Assembly (NCBI RefSeq): GCF_024586455.1
Contig: NC_065922.1
Location: forward strand, 20,394,089-20,458,088
Length of the DNA stretch: 64,000 nucleotides
Reading direction: 5' to 3'
DNA from: Bactrocera neohumeralis
Taxonomy: Eukaryota > Arthropoda > Insecta > Diptera > Tephritidae
The translations under genes were made by a program, and so were the position numbers. The notes beneath the pieces were generated by a model. It had not been told where the DNA came from and did no database searches. It was given only the letters and a program-made list of their open reading frames with translations. Below, in pieces: positions 44,260-56,413 of the stretch (positions within the stretch are counted from its first letter, which is position 1; every line of letters begins with the position of its first letter).

Positions 44260-44530
44260 CAGCGGGATCTTACGACCGCACAGATAGTTGCTCAGCGTTG
44301 ATCAAACTGCCCTCATGTCCAGCTGCCCAATATTAAACCACAAGTGGACAGCAGATCTCCGGCCCACTCCCACTGCAACGACTGCGAGCAGTTGCCTGCG
44401 GTTCCGCTACAGTCTGGAGCCCAAACTAGTCTTATCCAGAAGTCACCCGATGACGTTGATATTGAGTTAAGGTCACTCAGTTCATGGCTAGTATTGTCGT
44501 TCTCCTATCCGGATCACTTTTCTAAAGGAA
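44260..44530 (-). pseudogene. LINE RNase H relic (I/LOA-like)
   Basis: The stretch TCATGGCTAGTATTGTCGTTCTCCTATCCGGATCAC resembles TTCAAGGCTAGTATCGCCGTCCTGCTATCTGAGTGG at 60480-60520, which belongs to a minus-strand LINE RNase H (the ..SDSRTAILALN region). The frame here is badly broken. Identified mainly by that resemblance. Confidence 0.4.
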
Positions 44531-44949
44531 GCACCTCGGCGGAATAACAGATCAACTGCCAATTTGATGACACAACCTCGGCTTGAAAAATGCTACAAAA
44601 GTCAGAAAGCTTGAAGTTGGTACTGATGTATAGTTCTGACTACCACTATACGAAGTTCAGCGCCTCTCTTCTCCAGTGACCTCTAGCGGCATAATGGCAG
44701 GGAAAAAACCGCCAGAGCTTAGTTCGGCGACTTCTTGCTCCGACCAAAAAGCTAAAACTTACTGGGTTAAAAAAGTGTGTTCGATTTCTTCCACCCAATT
44801 TAGTCTGAGTTACTATATTAGTTGGATTAAGGGCTTACATCAGGAATAGTTAGGATAATAATTTGAAAAAGTCTCCAAAACATTGGTAAGATTCATATTT
44901 TGGGAACATTTTGGCCATTCCTAAAGGGGCTTTTGTCATTTAGAGATAA

Positions 44950-46090
44950 CATTTAGAGATAACTATTTATTACTAGGTTTCAACTCATTTCCTTGAAGGC
45001 AGAGAGAAACGACTAATATGGTCAAATACCTGGGCCTCACACTGGATTCTACTCTTCGGTGAAAGCAGCATGTGGACCTGACCATAGTCAAGACTACAAA
45101 GGCACTCATGATGTGCAATCGACTGGCCGGGAAATCCTGGCGCTGCAACCCAAGTATTAAAAAGGTATTCAACTATTGAAGCTGCAGCGACTTTTCTGCA
45201 TCAGCTCTTAGGCTGCAATGCGTACGCGCCCGACAGCAGCTCTGGAAGTAATGCTGGATCTCATACCGCTACACATAGTAATGAAACAAGCAGCAAACAC
45301 ACAATGCTTCAAATGACAGCTGAAGGGTTTGGCAGAAGAGAGGCAGAATCTCGTCCAAGCAGATGTAAGCCCTAAGTGATGAAGTACCACTGGCTCTTCT
45401 GCCAAAGGACACAATTACCAAAACAGTAACCTTGACTAGGAACTTTAAAGTCACCCTCAGTAGTAAGGTGGAATGGAATGATTCCACGCTGGACCTACTG
45501 CTAAGAGGAACCCATCAAGTCATCAAGTAGTACACCGCTTATAAAGTTAAATCCCTTCTGGTGCAGGAGTATTTAGTATTGCTGAACAGCCTACCTAATT
45601 GTAGTCAAGTGCACCTTATTTGGGTGCCTGGCCACAAGCAATAGCCGGGAATAAAACGTCTGCCGAACTCGCCCGCTCTGCAGCTTCCACAAGAAGGCTA
45701 GCACCGAAAACATACATTGCGGTTGGTCCTCATACCATAAAGGAGCTACTCCGTAATGAATAAAGAGCAGGCAGGGAGAGACATTGGAAACAACTTCATG
45801 TCATGCATCATGTCAGATTGCTAATGGATGGTTACATCCTCAGAGAGTTTAAAATAGTAACCAATCTCCACAGAAATAAATTCCGGCCACTCTAAACTCA
45901 GGAAGCATTTACACAACATAGGCCTGGCCTCTTGTGCAAACTGTTGGTTCTGTGACATGGAGCCGGAAACCTCAGAAACAGTCTGCGGACGCAGGATTAA
46001 GACCGTCGGTTCCGTGTTTCCGAACAAGGATCGCATGGCCTAACCAGCACCTAGCACTATATAGGACTTCATCAATGTGCTGGGGCTAAG
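44950..46090 (+). pseudogene. LINE RT thumb + RNase H relic (I/LOA-like)
   Basis: In order on the plus strand, TNMVKYLGLTLDSTLR opens a thumb region, followed by DLTIVKTTKALMMCNRLAGK. Further on come DTITKTVTLTRNFKVTLSSK, an RNase H part with YTAYKVKSLLVQEYLVLLNS, and VHLIWVPGHKQ (about 45620-45650). The end has CANCWFCDMEPETSETVCGR (45915-45975), the terminal Cys motif. VKYLGxTLDSxL, WVPGH and the Cys motif together are diagnostic of I/LOA/R1-type LINEs. Many stops. Confidence 0.8.
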
Positions 46091-46199
46091 TGATTCGTTA
46101 TGACTTAGGGAAGGGCACAATAGACCATAGGTCGCGGTGCATATTTCTTTTTCCAATCTAATCTATTCTAATCTTCACCCCATTCAAGAAGTCAGTACA

Positions 46200-47110
46200 T
46201 TTATGCCGAATCTTGTCTAAAATTCTTTAGAATCGAATACGTACTGTAAGCGGAGTAATCTACGGTCTGCCAGTCCCTTACGCTTTGCTTCACTACTCCG
46301 CAATGCGTGTGCTTCCGTGTATACGTATGTGGTTGGCGGTGTGTGCGTGAGATTTTGTCCTGCATTTGTTGCGGTTGGCTGCGGTCACTTGGGAGAAGCG
46401 CGTGTGCGTCCAAGATTACATTGTTCAATGGCAACCGCAAGGCTCATAAAGCGCAACCAATTTTTTATGTGGTAATTGCTATTATTGTTGTTGCTATCAG
46501 TAATACAGCTGAGTCACACGCACACGGCGGTAACTGTTCACTTACACATACATATGTGAGTGTATATGTGTGTGTGTGTGGCTAGGGCTTTTGTATTTTA
46601 TAGCCTCTGCTCGGTCGTTTTTTATTAAATTTTAATTTCCATCATTTGCGGTTAGAAATTGCGCTTCCGCGTGTAGGTTGCTAGATGTGTGCGTGTTTGT
46701 GGTTGTATGTGTGTGCCGTGCGCGCTATCTGTTTTTCAGTCTGCCGCCATCCATCACTCAACTGATTGATATTTTCTATTTACTTGTGAAGCAGGCGCTA
46801 CTAACTATTCTTTAACAACATATTTGCAACACGCTGCGGCGACACGAACACGTGCTCATACACACAAGCCCACATACATGTACATACATATGTGTATGTA
46901 GGTTCATATGTTTTGACATTGATGGGTACACAATTTTGAAACGGAAATTACTGTTTGAATTTCAATTGAATTCGCCTTTTTCCTGGATCCTTTTACACAT
47001 ATGTAAGTGTGTGTGTGTTTGTATCATGCATAAATGTATTGTGCATATACAATTGGAAGTATTCAGGGTATACCTGTTACACCTTCATTTCACAAATTCA
47101 CAATAAAATT
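46200..47110. other. TE-poor island with TG microsatellites
   Basis: Unique-looking DNA with GTGTGTGTGTGTGG at 46569, CATACATGTACATACATATG at 46872 and GTGTGTGTGTTTG at 47007. Open frames here translate the microsatellites. No exon was recognised. Confidence 0.35.
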
Positions 47111-47378
47111 TATTTTATGTGAAATATTTTTCGCGATAATTTAAATATTTAAATTTTACTTGAATTCAATGGCCTTGTTGGGGGGTGGGAGGTCTATCAA
47201 CAAGTGAATTTTAAAGACATTTAAGAACACTATTTTCTGAAAATTCTCCACTGAAGCCTGTAACAGTAAAGCGTTCTATCTTTTATCAGACTATTATAGA
47301 CCTAGACACTAGAGCGTGTTGATTTACAGAAAGCCAAAAGCACGGAAAAAATCGGGTATGCGAAAATGTTCTATGATT

Positions 47379-47645
47379 CATTCTGAACAACTTTCCTTAA
47401 GAAACTATGGGTATAAAAACCGGTTTCAAGCCTCCGATTTTAAGGCAATTTTTTTAAGGATCATACAATTTTTTCTTCATTTTTTGAGATATCCGTATGA
47501 AATTCGATACGTATATGTGTATGTTGATATTTTATCGAGCAATTGTCGGAATCGATTAGATCGGACAATATATCACTTATCTCCCACATACCCGATTATT
47601 CACATTTTCAGACCCATAGTTTCTCAAGCAAAGTTGTTCAGAATG
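47379..47645. repeat. Imperfect inverted repeat, ~40-bp arms
   Basis: ATTCTGAACAACTTTCCTTA..AGAAACTATGGGTATAAAA at 47380-47418 is matched in reverse complement by TTTTCAGACCCATAGTTTCT and CAAGCAAAGTTGTTCAGAAT at 47605-47644. A shorter inverted match outside (TCGGGTATG at 47352, CATACCCGA at 47587) is offset. About 185 bp separate the arms. It may be a worn fold-back or MITE; no target duplication was noticed. Confidence 0.55.
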
Positions 47646-48146
47646 TTCCGAAGCAAATTTCTTACATACGCGATTTTATAGAAAATGAAATCGAGCCTCT
47701 CTACTAAGTACCCCAACCCATTGAAAATCGTAGAAATATGTCAGGATCTTTTCACAAGGTTCTTTCTCATTTTCTTCTGTATGTATGTATGAGAACATAG
47801 CCCAATTATGTTGATAAAAAAAATCATGAAATCTTGTTTAAACGTCGGAGATTATTATTGATCTAAATCGTGTTTTATACAGCCCCTAGATATGTGGTCA
47901 CTTCACAATTTAATTAAACTCTTTTAGCAACATAATATAGCCTTTCTTAAGTATATAAAATTGAAGAGTCGCAAGATGATACTCAAACAGATAGTTATCT
48001 GCGGATTTGTCAAACCCTCATCCAGAATCATTCAGTTGCCGATTAAACAATTACAAATCCTCTACATTAGACATTAGTCGACGTCACATCCGAAATCTTT
48101 AATTATCCAAAGTCTTGTATCAAATTTCTTTGGTATACACTCTAAT

Positions 48147-49095
48147 CTTGTTGTTGTTGTAGCGACACAAAAATTTTCAGAAATAATTTTAAAGCATGCC
48201 GCCTAGTTAATCTGGTTCCTTGGTTGAATAAAACTTCGTGTCCGTTCCGGTTATGTACACCTGACAGTCGTGAGAGCAACGAACCAACCGGTTCTCTACA
48301 TTGAATAAGAGAAATAAGAATTACAATAAGAGGAAAAGTATTGAGACTTCGTACCCCATATATTCCCTCGAAATTGTCTTTGGAACTGGAGAGTTGATCC
48401 AGTTTCTTGGCCGGATAAAATTCTGTGTTCGTTCTGATTATCTAAGCCTAACTATCGTGAGAACGAAGAACCAACCGGTTCTCCACATTGAATAAAAGAA
48501 GTGAGAATTACAACTATTGGAAAATACTGGAGGTCCGTACCACATATTTTTTTGCGAGATTGTTCTCAGAACTTCGTCCGAAATATAGTTGTACTTATGG
48601 TCTGTTTGGTTTGTTCACGAGGTAATGCGACCTCAAAATGGTTGCAGAAAAAAGAGACGGGTCGGAACTTTTACCGTAAAAGAATGTAATGCCAGATTGA
48701 TTAGAAGTGCCAGCAGTCAAGGAAATTAAGCTCGCTGGTAATAGCAGGGCTCTCAACTGCTCTTTCTAGCAAGCTCAGTTGCAACGAGTGCTGATGGGTA
48801 ATCCGGAACTCGTGACCTTTGCTACTTTCCACAACGAATTCATTGTGAGGCTTGATACGCTTTTTGTAGAATTTCTAACTATTATCTGACACTGTTCTGA
48901 CCACCCTTACAAGATCGTGCCTGACGCTTTGTACTCTTTCAATTCCATTTTTTTGTTGGCCTAGATCTTTTCTTTATCAGATAACCACCAAATAATAGCG
49001 ATCCGCTAAAAATTCTCTAACTCTAGTCTAGACTAAACATAAGAATACTTCAGCAGAATACCAATATTAAGCCCCTTGAGTAAAATTTTGTTAAT
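48147..49095 (+). repeat. Dispersed non-coding repeat with internal tandem duplication
   Basis: It starts with a copy of the ~130-bp repeat (TTGTTGTTGTTGTAGCGACA at 48149 ... TTCCGGTTATGTACACCTGA, CAGTCGTGAG). It is followed by a 187-bp duplication: GAACCAACCGGTTCTC.ACATTGAATAA at 48283 and again at 48470, with a second short-repeat block at 48402-48465. It continues with ATATAGTTGTACTTATGGTC, AAGCTCGCTGGTAATAGCAG and AATAGCGATCCGCTAAAAAT. A diverged inverted copy of part of it lies at 21240-21670. No protein coding was seen. Confidence 0.6.
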
Positions 49096-49099
49096 TATA

Positions 49100-51825
49100 T
49101 CAGATAACAAGGGAATTTCATGTATACTTTTCATTCCCAAAAAGAAACCTTTTCATTCCTCAAGATTTATTAAGACTATGGCTACGCTTAGTGGTATGAT
49201 AGTACGCTTTTGTGAGCTGTCATATCAACAAACTTTGTATCAACATTAATCTCTTAAATCGTAGCATATGTTCCTTAGAGGAAAGACGAACTATTTTCTG
49301 TTCACTAAGAGTTCTTTATAAGCAACCCTCATTCACTACCAAATTTCTCCTTCGCTACCAGTTTTGGGTAGCAAATTACAAGTTGGCTTCATCATATGAA
49401 ATCATCTAGCGAGAGGCGCAGGAAACGTGCTGCTTCGAAGAGGTTGGGATCATAAAGAAAAAGCTGTAAGTTGAGTTTGTTTTATAAGACAGAGTGGTGG
49501 TTAGAGTCAAATTTGTATTCGTTGCATGAAGCTCATAGATTTGGTACATCAGAGCTTGAGGGTTGGATAAGAAGGATTTTAACCTGGTACAGTATACAGA
49601 ACGAAGTTGCAAAAGGTCAAATGACGAACATATGATTTTTTCGCCTGTTATTATTCAAATTTTATTTTTTTTTTCGGAATTACTTTTCGAAGAACCCATT
49701 AATTCCCTACCCACAAAGTTACCGAAATAATGAAATAAATATGCTCATAGTCGTTTATTCAATAATAATAATTATTATTATATAATTTTCCCATTATAAG
49801 CGATAATTTGACATTACATAAGTAAGTATAAACATCCTTTACTTTCTTCGTCATTGACATAATTTCGTTTGTAAAAACCATGCGCTTTTTTAGCTTTACA
49901 CTATTATAAAAAAGAACAGTTATTAAAAGCCCTCCGCCAACGCAAAAAACTTGCATTTTTAACGCGAAATTAATTGTGCGAGCTAATGATGAATTTACAG
50001 TGAAATTAAAGACAAATAGTTAATATGCGCCCTGGCGTGTAAAATATGTTAATTAAAATACAAGCAGATCATTGCTTTCGAGCGCGAAGTGATTAATTTG
50101 CATGAAATATTTGCGCACTTTTTCACCACAGTCACACAAAAAAAACGACTTTGACTCTTCTGCATATTTTTCATATGCACGTTTTTACGTGTGTGAGGGT
50201 ATGTGTATTTGCGGAGATTTAAAAATAAACAAGGTTGCTTATGTAAAAACTTTACCGTAATACTGAATGAATGAAAAAGAAAAAAATATATTCCCCCCAA
50301 ACTATTCGACCTACTTGAAGCAAATTTAGTACAAAGCATTCTCTCCTAAAGTTATTTTAGTGCACCCCAGTTGGAGTTGAATAAAGTTTTTGTTTATCGC
50401 ACCATCACTCGTTACAATTATACTGGTAGCATATACAGAAAGGCATCAGATTCAAAGAACTGCAAAGGCGTGAGATGGGTTCACCCAATTTCGTACATGT
50501 CATTCATCGATCATACCGAATCATTGAGTAGTTCCTGAGATATAAGCAGCATCCGACGCATATTGAGCTCAGTCAAGCCTTAAAAGTTGAAAAGGTCCAT
50601 CATCTCTTCTGCCACTTCTTCCAAAATTTAGTGTTTAACAAAAAATATTGTATTGTCAAATTTTTGAACATTATGTTTTCAGTGGCGTGGTTATTAACAA
50701 ATTGAACTGTTTTGAGCAATTCTGAAACTCCTCAAAACGATAGGGTTTACTGACCGACCATTCTTACGAGAATCTAAGTCATCTTTAGGAGGCAGCACCC
50801 GCCACAAAAAATGGTTTGGGCCAAAGTCACCGCTAGATGGGCGATCTTTTCAAATTGTTTCAAATTTGGCGTTTAAATGCGACTTTATAGGTATCGAAAG
50901 TGTTTAGGCTGTTTCAACCGATTTTGCCGCAGGAAAACAAATATTTCTATTTTGCAACCATGGACGTTTCAATTTTCCGGTAATCGAAGACGTCTTGCAT
51001 TTGGACGCGATTGAACAGAGAATGGCTGAAAAAGACAACATCCGGAATTTCATTAGAGTCGTCGCCCGCTTTGATATTCACCAGATGCGACTTATCAATG
51101 CTTAGATTATTCTGACACTTTCTAATATTTTTTGGAAAGCAAGGTTAAGTAAAAATTTACCAGTCTCGAGATGCTTACAAAAAAAACCATTGTCCTTCGT
51201 CCGGCAAATCACATTCAAAACTATAATTTTTGACCATTCCCCCAAAAACTTGAAAAAATAGAAAAACAATAGAAAAAGTAAATATGTATTGATTCAATCG
51301 ATCAGTTCTATCAGATCCCTACGATGCCCATACTAACTTTATTAATTTCCCTACTTTTATACTGTACAAATTTCGCTATAACAAATGTGCTTTATGGCTT
51401 CACAAATATTCCTACATCCCAGACATGCACAGAATATATTAGTTTCGGTATTCGACTTTAGAGTGTATATCCGATCATTGAACCAATATTTGCCTTACCC
51501 GATGAATATAGCGATTTAAATTAGCTCACTGGACTTCGCATAAACTATTTCAAATACTCAGTAAAGTATCGTATTGAAATTCGGTATATGGTAGTCTGTT
51601 TTCGAATACATAAAAAGCATCAACTAACAGAAAAATGTGAAATGTGAACTGACCTGTACCAATCAAACATCCATACTTATTATATTGATGATGTAAGATG
51701 GATAATAGTCTGCCTTTTACCTATGAGTGATGTTGCTTACACCAAAAAAAAATTAGGAAAATTGTACTCGAAAATCGTCTTATTGGCATTATAGTAAAAT
51801 CAGTGGTTTTAGATCTTTTGTAGAG
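49100..51825. other. No gene recognised
   Basis: A mix of AT-rich and unique-looking sequence. 49.98-50.35 kb resembles a TE-poor island (ACGTGTGTGAGGGTATGTGT). The plus strand at 50740-51110 has a broken frame (GLTDRPFLRESKSSLGGSTR, VIEDVLHLDAIEQRMAEKDN) that could be a transposase relic but matches no motif I can name. Frames here are short. Confidence 0.3.
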
Positions 51826-52548
51826 TAAGGGGTTATATACAGTTAGAATTTTCAAGAAATCGATTTTTTTTATTTTATTTTCTTAACGTAAATATATTTA
51901 AGAATACACACAGAAAATTTGATATCATTCCGGTGAATATCTTCGAAGTTACACGCAAATTTGAAAAGGCGTTTCAGATCGCTTGGAAGTACAAGACCAA
52001 ACATTGAACGCGTTTTCCTCTAAATGGTGTTTACAAAGTCGGCGACCAAAATTACTCGAAAGCCGCTAAACCGATTAGTCTCAAATTTTAACACGAGCTT
52101 CTTAAATATATTTATTAGTAATTAATAGAAGATTTTTTCTGGCCTACAAATATTTTTTTATAAACAAATTAAGGCCAAAATTTTGGTCAAAAATCGATTT
52201 TTTTTTTCAGAAACCGCCGTTTTGTACAAAAATGTATTTTGCTTCTTCCTTCGATCAGTTACTAGATCAAACATTACTTTAACGATATTTGTTTCGTTTT
52301 TGAATTTCGAAGGATCCAGTTCTGAAATATAGTGGTCACCGCAAATCGTCTGTTTTGAGAGGAGCTCCCACAGATCAGCTGTAGTTCCTTTCCAAATAAA
52401 TAATTTTACTAATATTAAGTCTTAAAATACAGTTAGGGGATACCATAATATATATACAAACTTCTGAATCAATAAATTAAATAGTTTCCACAGAAAAAAT
52501 CTGAAATATTTGCTTTTTTCGGAATTCTAACTGTATACAATCTCTTAA
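51826..52548 (+). mobile_element. ~720-bp TIR element (MITE-like), copy A
   Basis: A non-coding element with inverted ends. The left end is TAAGGGGTTATATACAGTTA followed by GAATT. The right end, read in reverse, is TTAAGAGATTGTATACAGTT followed by AGAATT, about 22 of 26 bases alike. The right edge is TTAA. The interior has AT-rich palindromic poly-A/T zones and a TGGTCACCGCAAATCG block. A second copy in opposite orientation is at 58230-58911. Confidence 0.75.
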
Positions 52549-52889
52549 CTCGACGCATTTTGCTTGAAGTCTTTCAAAAAGTTCGTTGCGTAGAAGCCTC
52601 AAACATTAGAATACAGAATAAGGAAAGTAATCGCTAGATTTCATATTTTTATCAGGGAATTTCGATGAATACCGATTGATAATAAGCTACCTATGTACTC
52701 AGTCCTTTGTTCAGAGCTCTGAGTTTTTCAAATACTTAATAAATAGAAAGTAGGTCAGAAAACTTTTATGTGCCTTATAAGAGCTAAGTATTTCTCAATG
52801 TAGAACTCGAATTTCTTATTATTATATTTACCCTTTAAAAAACAAAAGTTTTTTAGATTTTGGAAGCATTCTTACTCATCTACATTTTT

Positions 52890-53158
52890 GCCGGGAGCAG
52901 GGAAAATATCAAGATTGCCACGAAAATTGTAACAGCCAAAAGGAAACGTCGGAAACCATATATTAAACACAAATTAGTAGACAAATTAGTCCCTCAATTT
53001 TTGAGATTTCTGAGCAAGAAGTTTCTCATTCGTCGAAATCGCCGATAGTGGGCCACTATAGCATTTAGCTGCCATGCAAGCTTATCTATAGAACTCAAGT
53101 TCTTGTATGAAAAAATCTTTACGAAATCTGGCATACATTAGTTATTATACAATTTGGG
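52890..53158 (+). repeat. mini-me-like piece, host of the mariner insertion
   Basis: The order GTAACAGCCAAAAGGAAACG, TCGGAAACCATATATTAAAC, AATTAGTCCCTCAATTTTTG, GCAAGAAGTTTCTCATTCGT, CGCCGATAGTGGGCCACTAT, AGCATTTAGCTGCCATGCAA and ACTCAAGTTCTTGTATGAAA parallels 12030-12310 with the (GTCY)n run deleted. It breaks off at the mariner boundary 53159. Confidence 0.65.
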
Positions 53159-53160
53159 TA

Positions 53161-54424
53161 GTCAAAAAAGTCTTTTCGTATTTTGTCAATAGATGTCGTT
53201 GCAGTCGTATATCTCCAGTGCTACCAATTACGTTGTGTCATACCATATAGTCTTAGAACGGTGAGACTTTAAGCTTCATTTAACAAACAAAAAAATTAAA
53301 TTCGGGGAAGTGGAAAAAAAGTTACAAAAGTTCAAATATGAGTGAAAATTATGAAGAAATTCGCTATATTTGGAAATTTTTGTATAAAAAAGGGAAGAAT
53401 ACTACACAAGTCACCAATGAAATTTGTGAAATTTACGGAGACGATGTTGTATCATTTCGTGTAGCACAAGAATGGTTCGCTCGCTTCTGTTCTGGAAATT
53501 TCGATGTGAAAGATGCACCTCGCTCTGGTCGACCTATCGTTGAAAAAGTCGATGAAATTATGGAAAAGATTGACCAGAACCGTCACATAAGCAGCCATGA
53601 CATCGCTAAGGAACTTAACATTTATCATCAAACGATTTTGAACCATTTAAAAAAGGCTGGCTACAAAAAGAAGCTCGATGTATGGGTACCACATGAATTG
53701 TCTGTGAAAATTTTTATGAACCGTATTAACATTTGCGATTATTTGATGAAACGAAATGAAATCGAACCATTTCTGAAGCGAATGGTAACAGGAAGATGAA
53801 AAGTAGATCAAATACGACAATAATGTGCGAAAAAGATAATGGTCCAAGCGTGGTGAAACTCAACAAATGGTCGCAAAGCCCGGATTGACGCCTCGAAAGA
53901 TTATGCTGTCTGTTTGGTGAGATTGGAAAGGAATCATTGACTATGAGCTCCAGCCTGATCGATTGATTGATTCTACATTTTACTGTACCAACTGATGAGA
54001 TTGAAGTAAGCAATCGAAGAAAAACGACCAGAACTGATGAACAAAAATCTCTTCGTCTTCCATCAAAACAACGCTAGACCACACACATCTTTGATGACTC
54101 GACAAAAACAGTGAGACCTTGGCTGGGGAGTTTTGATGCATCCACCATATAGCCTTGTAAGGTCAGAGACTACCATTTGTTTCGGTCAAGGCAGAACTCC
54201 CTTAATGGAGTAAAGTTGGCTTCAAGAGAAGCCTGTGAAAATTAATTGTCGCAGTTTTTCGCCGAGAAACCAGAAAAGTTTTACACTGATGGAATAATGT
54301 CTCTAGTGGAAAAATGACAAAAAGTGGTCGACCAAAATGGTACATATTTGGTTCATCTAAGTTCATTATAAATATAAAAAAATAAGTTAAAGTTTGATTA
54401 GAAATACGAAAAGACTTTTTCGAC
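53161..54424 (+). mobile_element. Full-length mariner element (1,264 bp) with TIRs and TA duplication
   Basis: The element is bounded by TA at 53159-53160 and 54425-54426. The left TIR is GTCAAAAAAGTCTTTTCGTA followed by TTT; the right TIR in reverse is GTCGAAAAAGTCTTTTCGTA followed by TTT, one mismatch in 23. The length is typical of mariner (about 1.3 kb). It carries the transposase pseudogene at 53338-54372. A deletion derivative with identical ends lies at 56414-56882 in the opposite orientation. Confidence 0.9.
53338..54372 (+). pseudogene. mariner transposase (DD34D type), inactive
   Basis: The open part (53338-53799) starts MSENYEEIRYIWKFLYKKGK and carries both HTH regions: CEIYGDDVVSFRVAQEWFAR, the GRP linker DAPRSGRPI, and NRHISSHDIAKELNIYHQTI. 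The WVPHEL motif follows (about residue 120). One extra base falls right before the first catalytic Asp (TGDEKW motif), the Trp codon after it is a stop, and the frame is lost. Further on, the second catalytic block reads HQNNARPHTS with Asn in place of Asp, and the third (PPYSPDLAP-type) block is disrupted. Three independent catalytic lesions make it dead. It resembles the irritans/Hsmar-like group by WVPHEL and GRP context. Confidence 0.9.
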
Positions 54425-54426
54425 TA

Positions 54427-55160
54427 TAACGTCTTATAATATCCGCACGAATTGTTTATTCAAATTGACCGATCAAAATTAAGTATCCGTAGCTTGATAC
54501 AAGTTTTTTTTTCTTTCTGTAAGTAACACTAATTTGACTTGACGATTACTTACATCAAACTGCGACTCCACGGATTTAAAAAAAAAAAATTTATTCTTGA
54601 AATTTCATTTCCTCTCTTAAAATACGTGACACTACTTGTAATCAGCAACTAAGCGTTCATACTTGCTTAAAGGAAATTAGATTTTCGGCCGAGTATGAAC
54701 AAATTTAGGGCAATCTCAATATAATGATTGTTTCTGGATAAATTTAGTTAGAAATTTGTCTTGGTTATGAATCTTCTTATTTGCCGGTTCTCTTGAGACT
54801 CTTCTTATAGTGGGATTTACTAATAAAAACTTTATTTATTAATTTTTCAAGAACACTATTATTTTTCTGTTACCTTCTACTTTCCTTACTCAATTTGTCT
54901 CTAAAGTCATCCGTACTATTTTGGACAGGGGTATCCACTTGTGTAGAGTCTGATTTGGCATATATAAAGTAGTCGAAATTATATAGGTTTTACTACTATT
55001 TACTTAAGATATATGTCTATACTATTTTGTCAGCTTTTTTTGTGAGGAATTTACCAAGCTTATCCCGATAACTTCCCTTAGAACCACCCTAAAGGCGAAG
55101 ATATACATTTTCCACTTCAGTGAAGTTGATACATAGAATAAATGTTAACAATTCAAGCTA
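54427..55160. other. No gene recognised
   Basis: AT-rich DNA after the mariner. The first ~60 bases (TTGACCGATCAAAATTAAGT) may continue the interrupted mini-me. Otherwise nothing is identified. Confidence 0.3.
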
Positions 55161-56230
55161 AAAAAATCCGTGTTGAATGGATAAACTATTTTACCATTCA
55201 CGCAAATATTTGAGTTGGCAACGTTGCAACGTGGCAATCAAGCAAAAACTGTGGCATGCAGCAAACGCATTGAATGAATTTACGAGCATCGGTTTCGTTG
55301 CACACTTACACATTGGCAAGTGCTACAAGCACTTCAGAATATTTACTCGCACACACACACACATACACGCACATAAAACCGTTTGAAAGCGAACACCCGG
55401 GCGCAGTTCAAGTGACAAATGAAAAGCGCAAGCGAAAAGTTCGCATTTATTTCATTTTTTGCGGCGATTGGCTCTTGTGGACGCAATCATTGGCGATGCT
55501 GGGCTTCAAATATTATTGTTGTTGTTTTTCTTTATTGTTTTTGTTGTTGCCACCGCTGTTGGCATTGTCATTGTTATAGCAATTACGCTGACAGCTGCTG
55601 TGGCAGCAACCAACCTGGCGCGCCTGTCACTCAACACCATTGCAACGGTCACAGTCGCCGTCGCCGCTGCCGTCAGAGACACAGTCACATGCACCGTTAC
55701 AGCGTTACAGTGTTAGTCACCGTTACAGGCGCCGAGTACGCGCCCCACACGCCGCCGCTAAATTGATGACCTATTTTCCGTGGGACAAGCGCCGTTGACA
55801 GCAGCACAAAAACAATGTGCAACTGTCGACATTCAACTGTCAGCACCAGCAACAGCAACAGTGACAACAACTATCACACACACATACATACATAAGCGCA
55901 CGCACACAGCAATGAAGCAATGAATGAGCATGTAACGGTTGTAAACGGTGTCATAAACGGAATCAAAACAACAACCATCAGCCCCCGCGAAGCAGCGCCG
56001 CTCCAACGACTAATGAATACCATTTGTTTGCTATTAGAGTGGATGTGGCAGCACTCACATAGATTTCTTCATATGCACCGTTACGTTGCACGCACACCGA
56101 AGGTTGCAGATGAGCGTAACAATCAGACAAATGGTTTTCTGTTTTGCACAGTCGGGAGTAATACCAGTTAGTAGTTAGTAGCAGTAGCTAGGTCAATGCT
56201 GGCAGTAAACTAAGAGTGCTTGAGGTTTCG
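55160..56230. other. TE-poor, GC-richer island
   Basis: Rich in GTTGTTG, GCAACAGCAACAG and CACACACAC tracts and in GTCACCGTTACAG-like repeats (CACCGTTACAGCG at 55691, TCACCGTTACAGGCG at 55717). Frames of 85-115 codons overlap on the same strand in different registers and read as Val/Ala or Cys/His strings; none is convincing. It lies between two inverted pairs of elements (see findings). Confidence 0.4.
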
Positions 56231-56413
56231 AGGAGCATGTCGCTTAATGAAAAATGCTAATGGAAGCAGTCATCTGCCGACAAACAGTTCCGAAAACTAG
56301 CAGTTATAGCAGGGCGAGATGTATTTACTACGAACAGTGCAGATTCAAATTTTAAGAGCTCATTTTAAGAGCTTATTTTAAGGTTTGAGAGGCGAGTGGA
56401 TATATATTAGGTA

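Noticed and set aside
55274..55766. Three overlapping plus-strand frames (85-115 codons) with Val/Ala or Cys/His-rich translations
   Set aside because: They are different registers of triplet-rich DNA (GTTGTTG, GCAACA). No register is favoured by motifs or splice sites.
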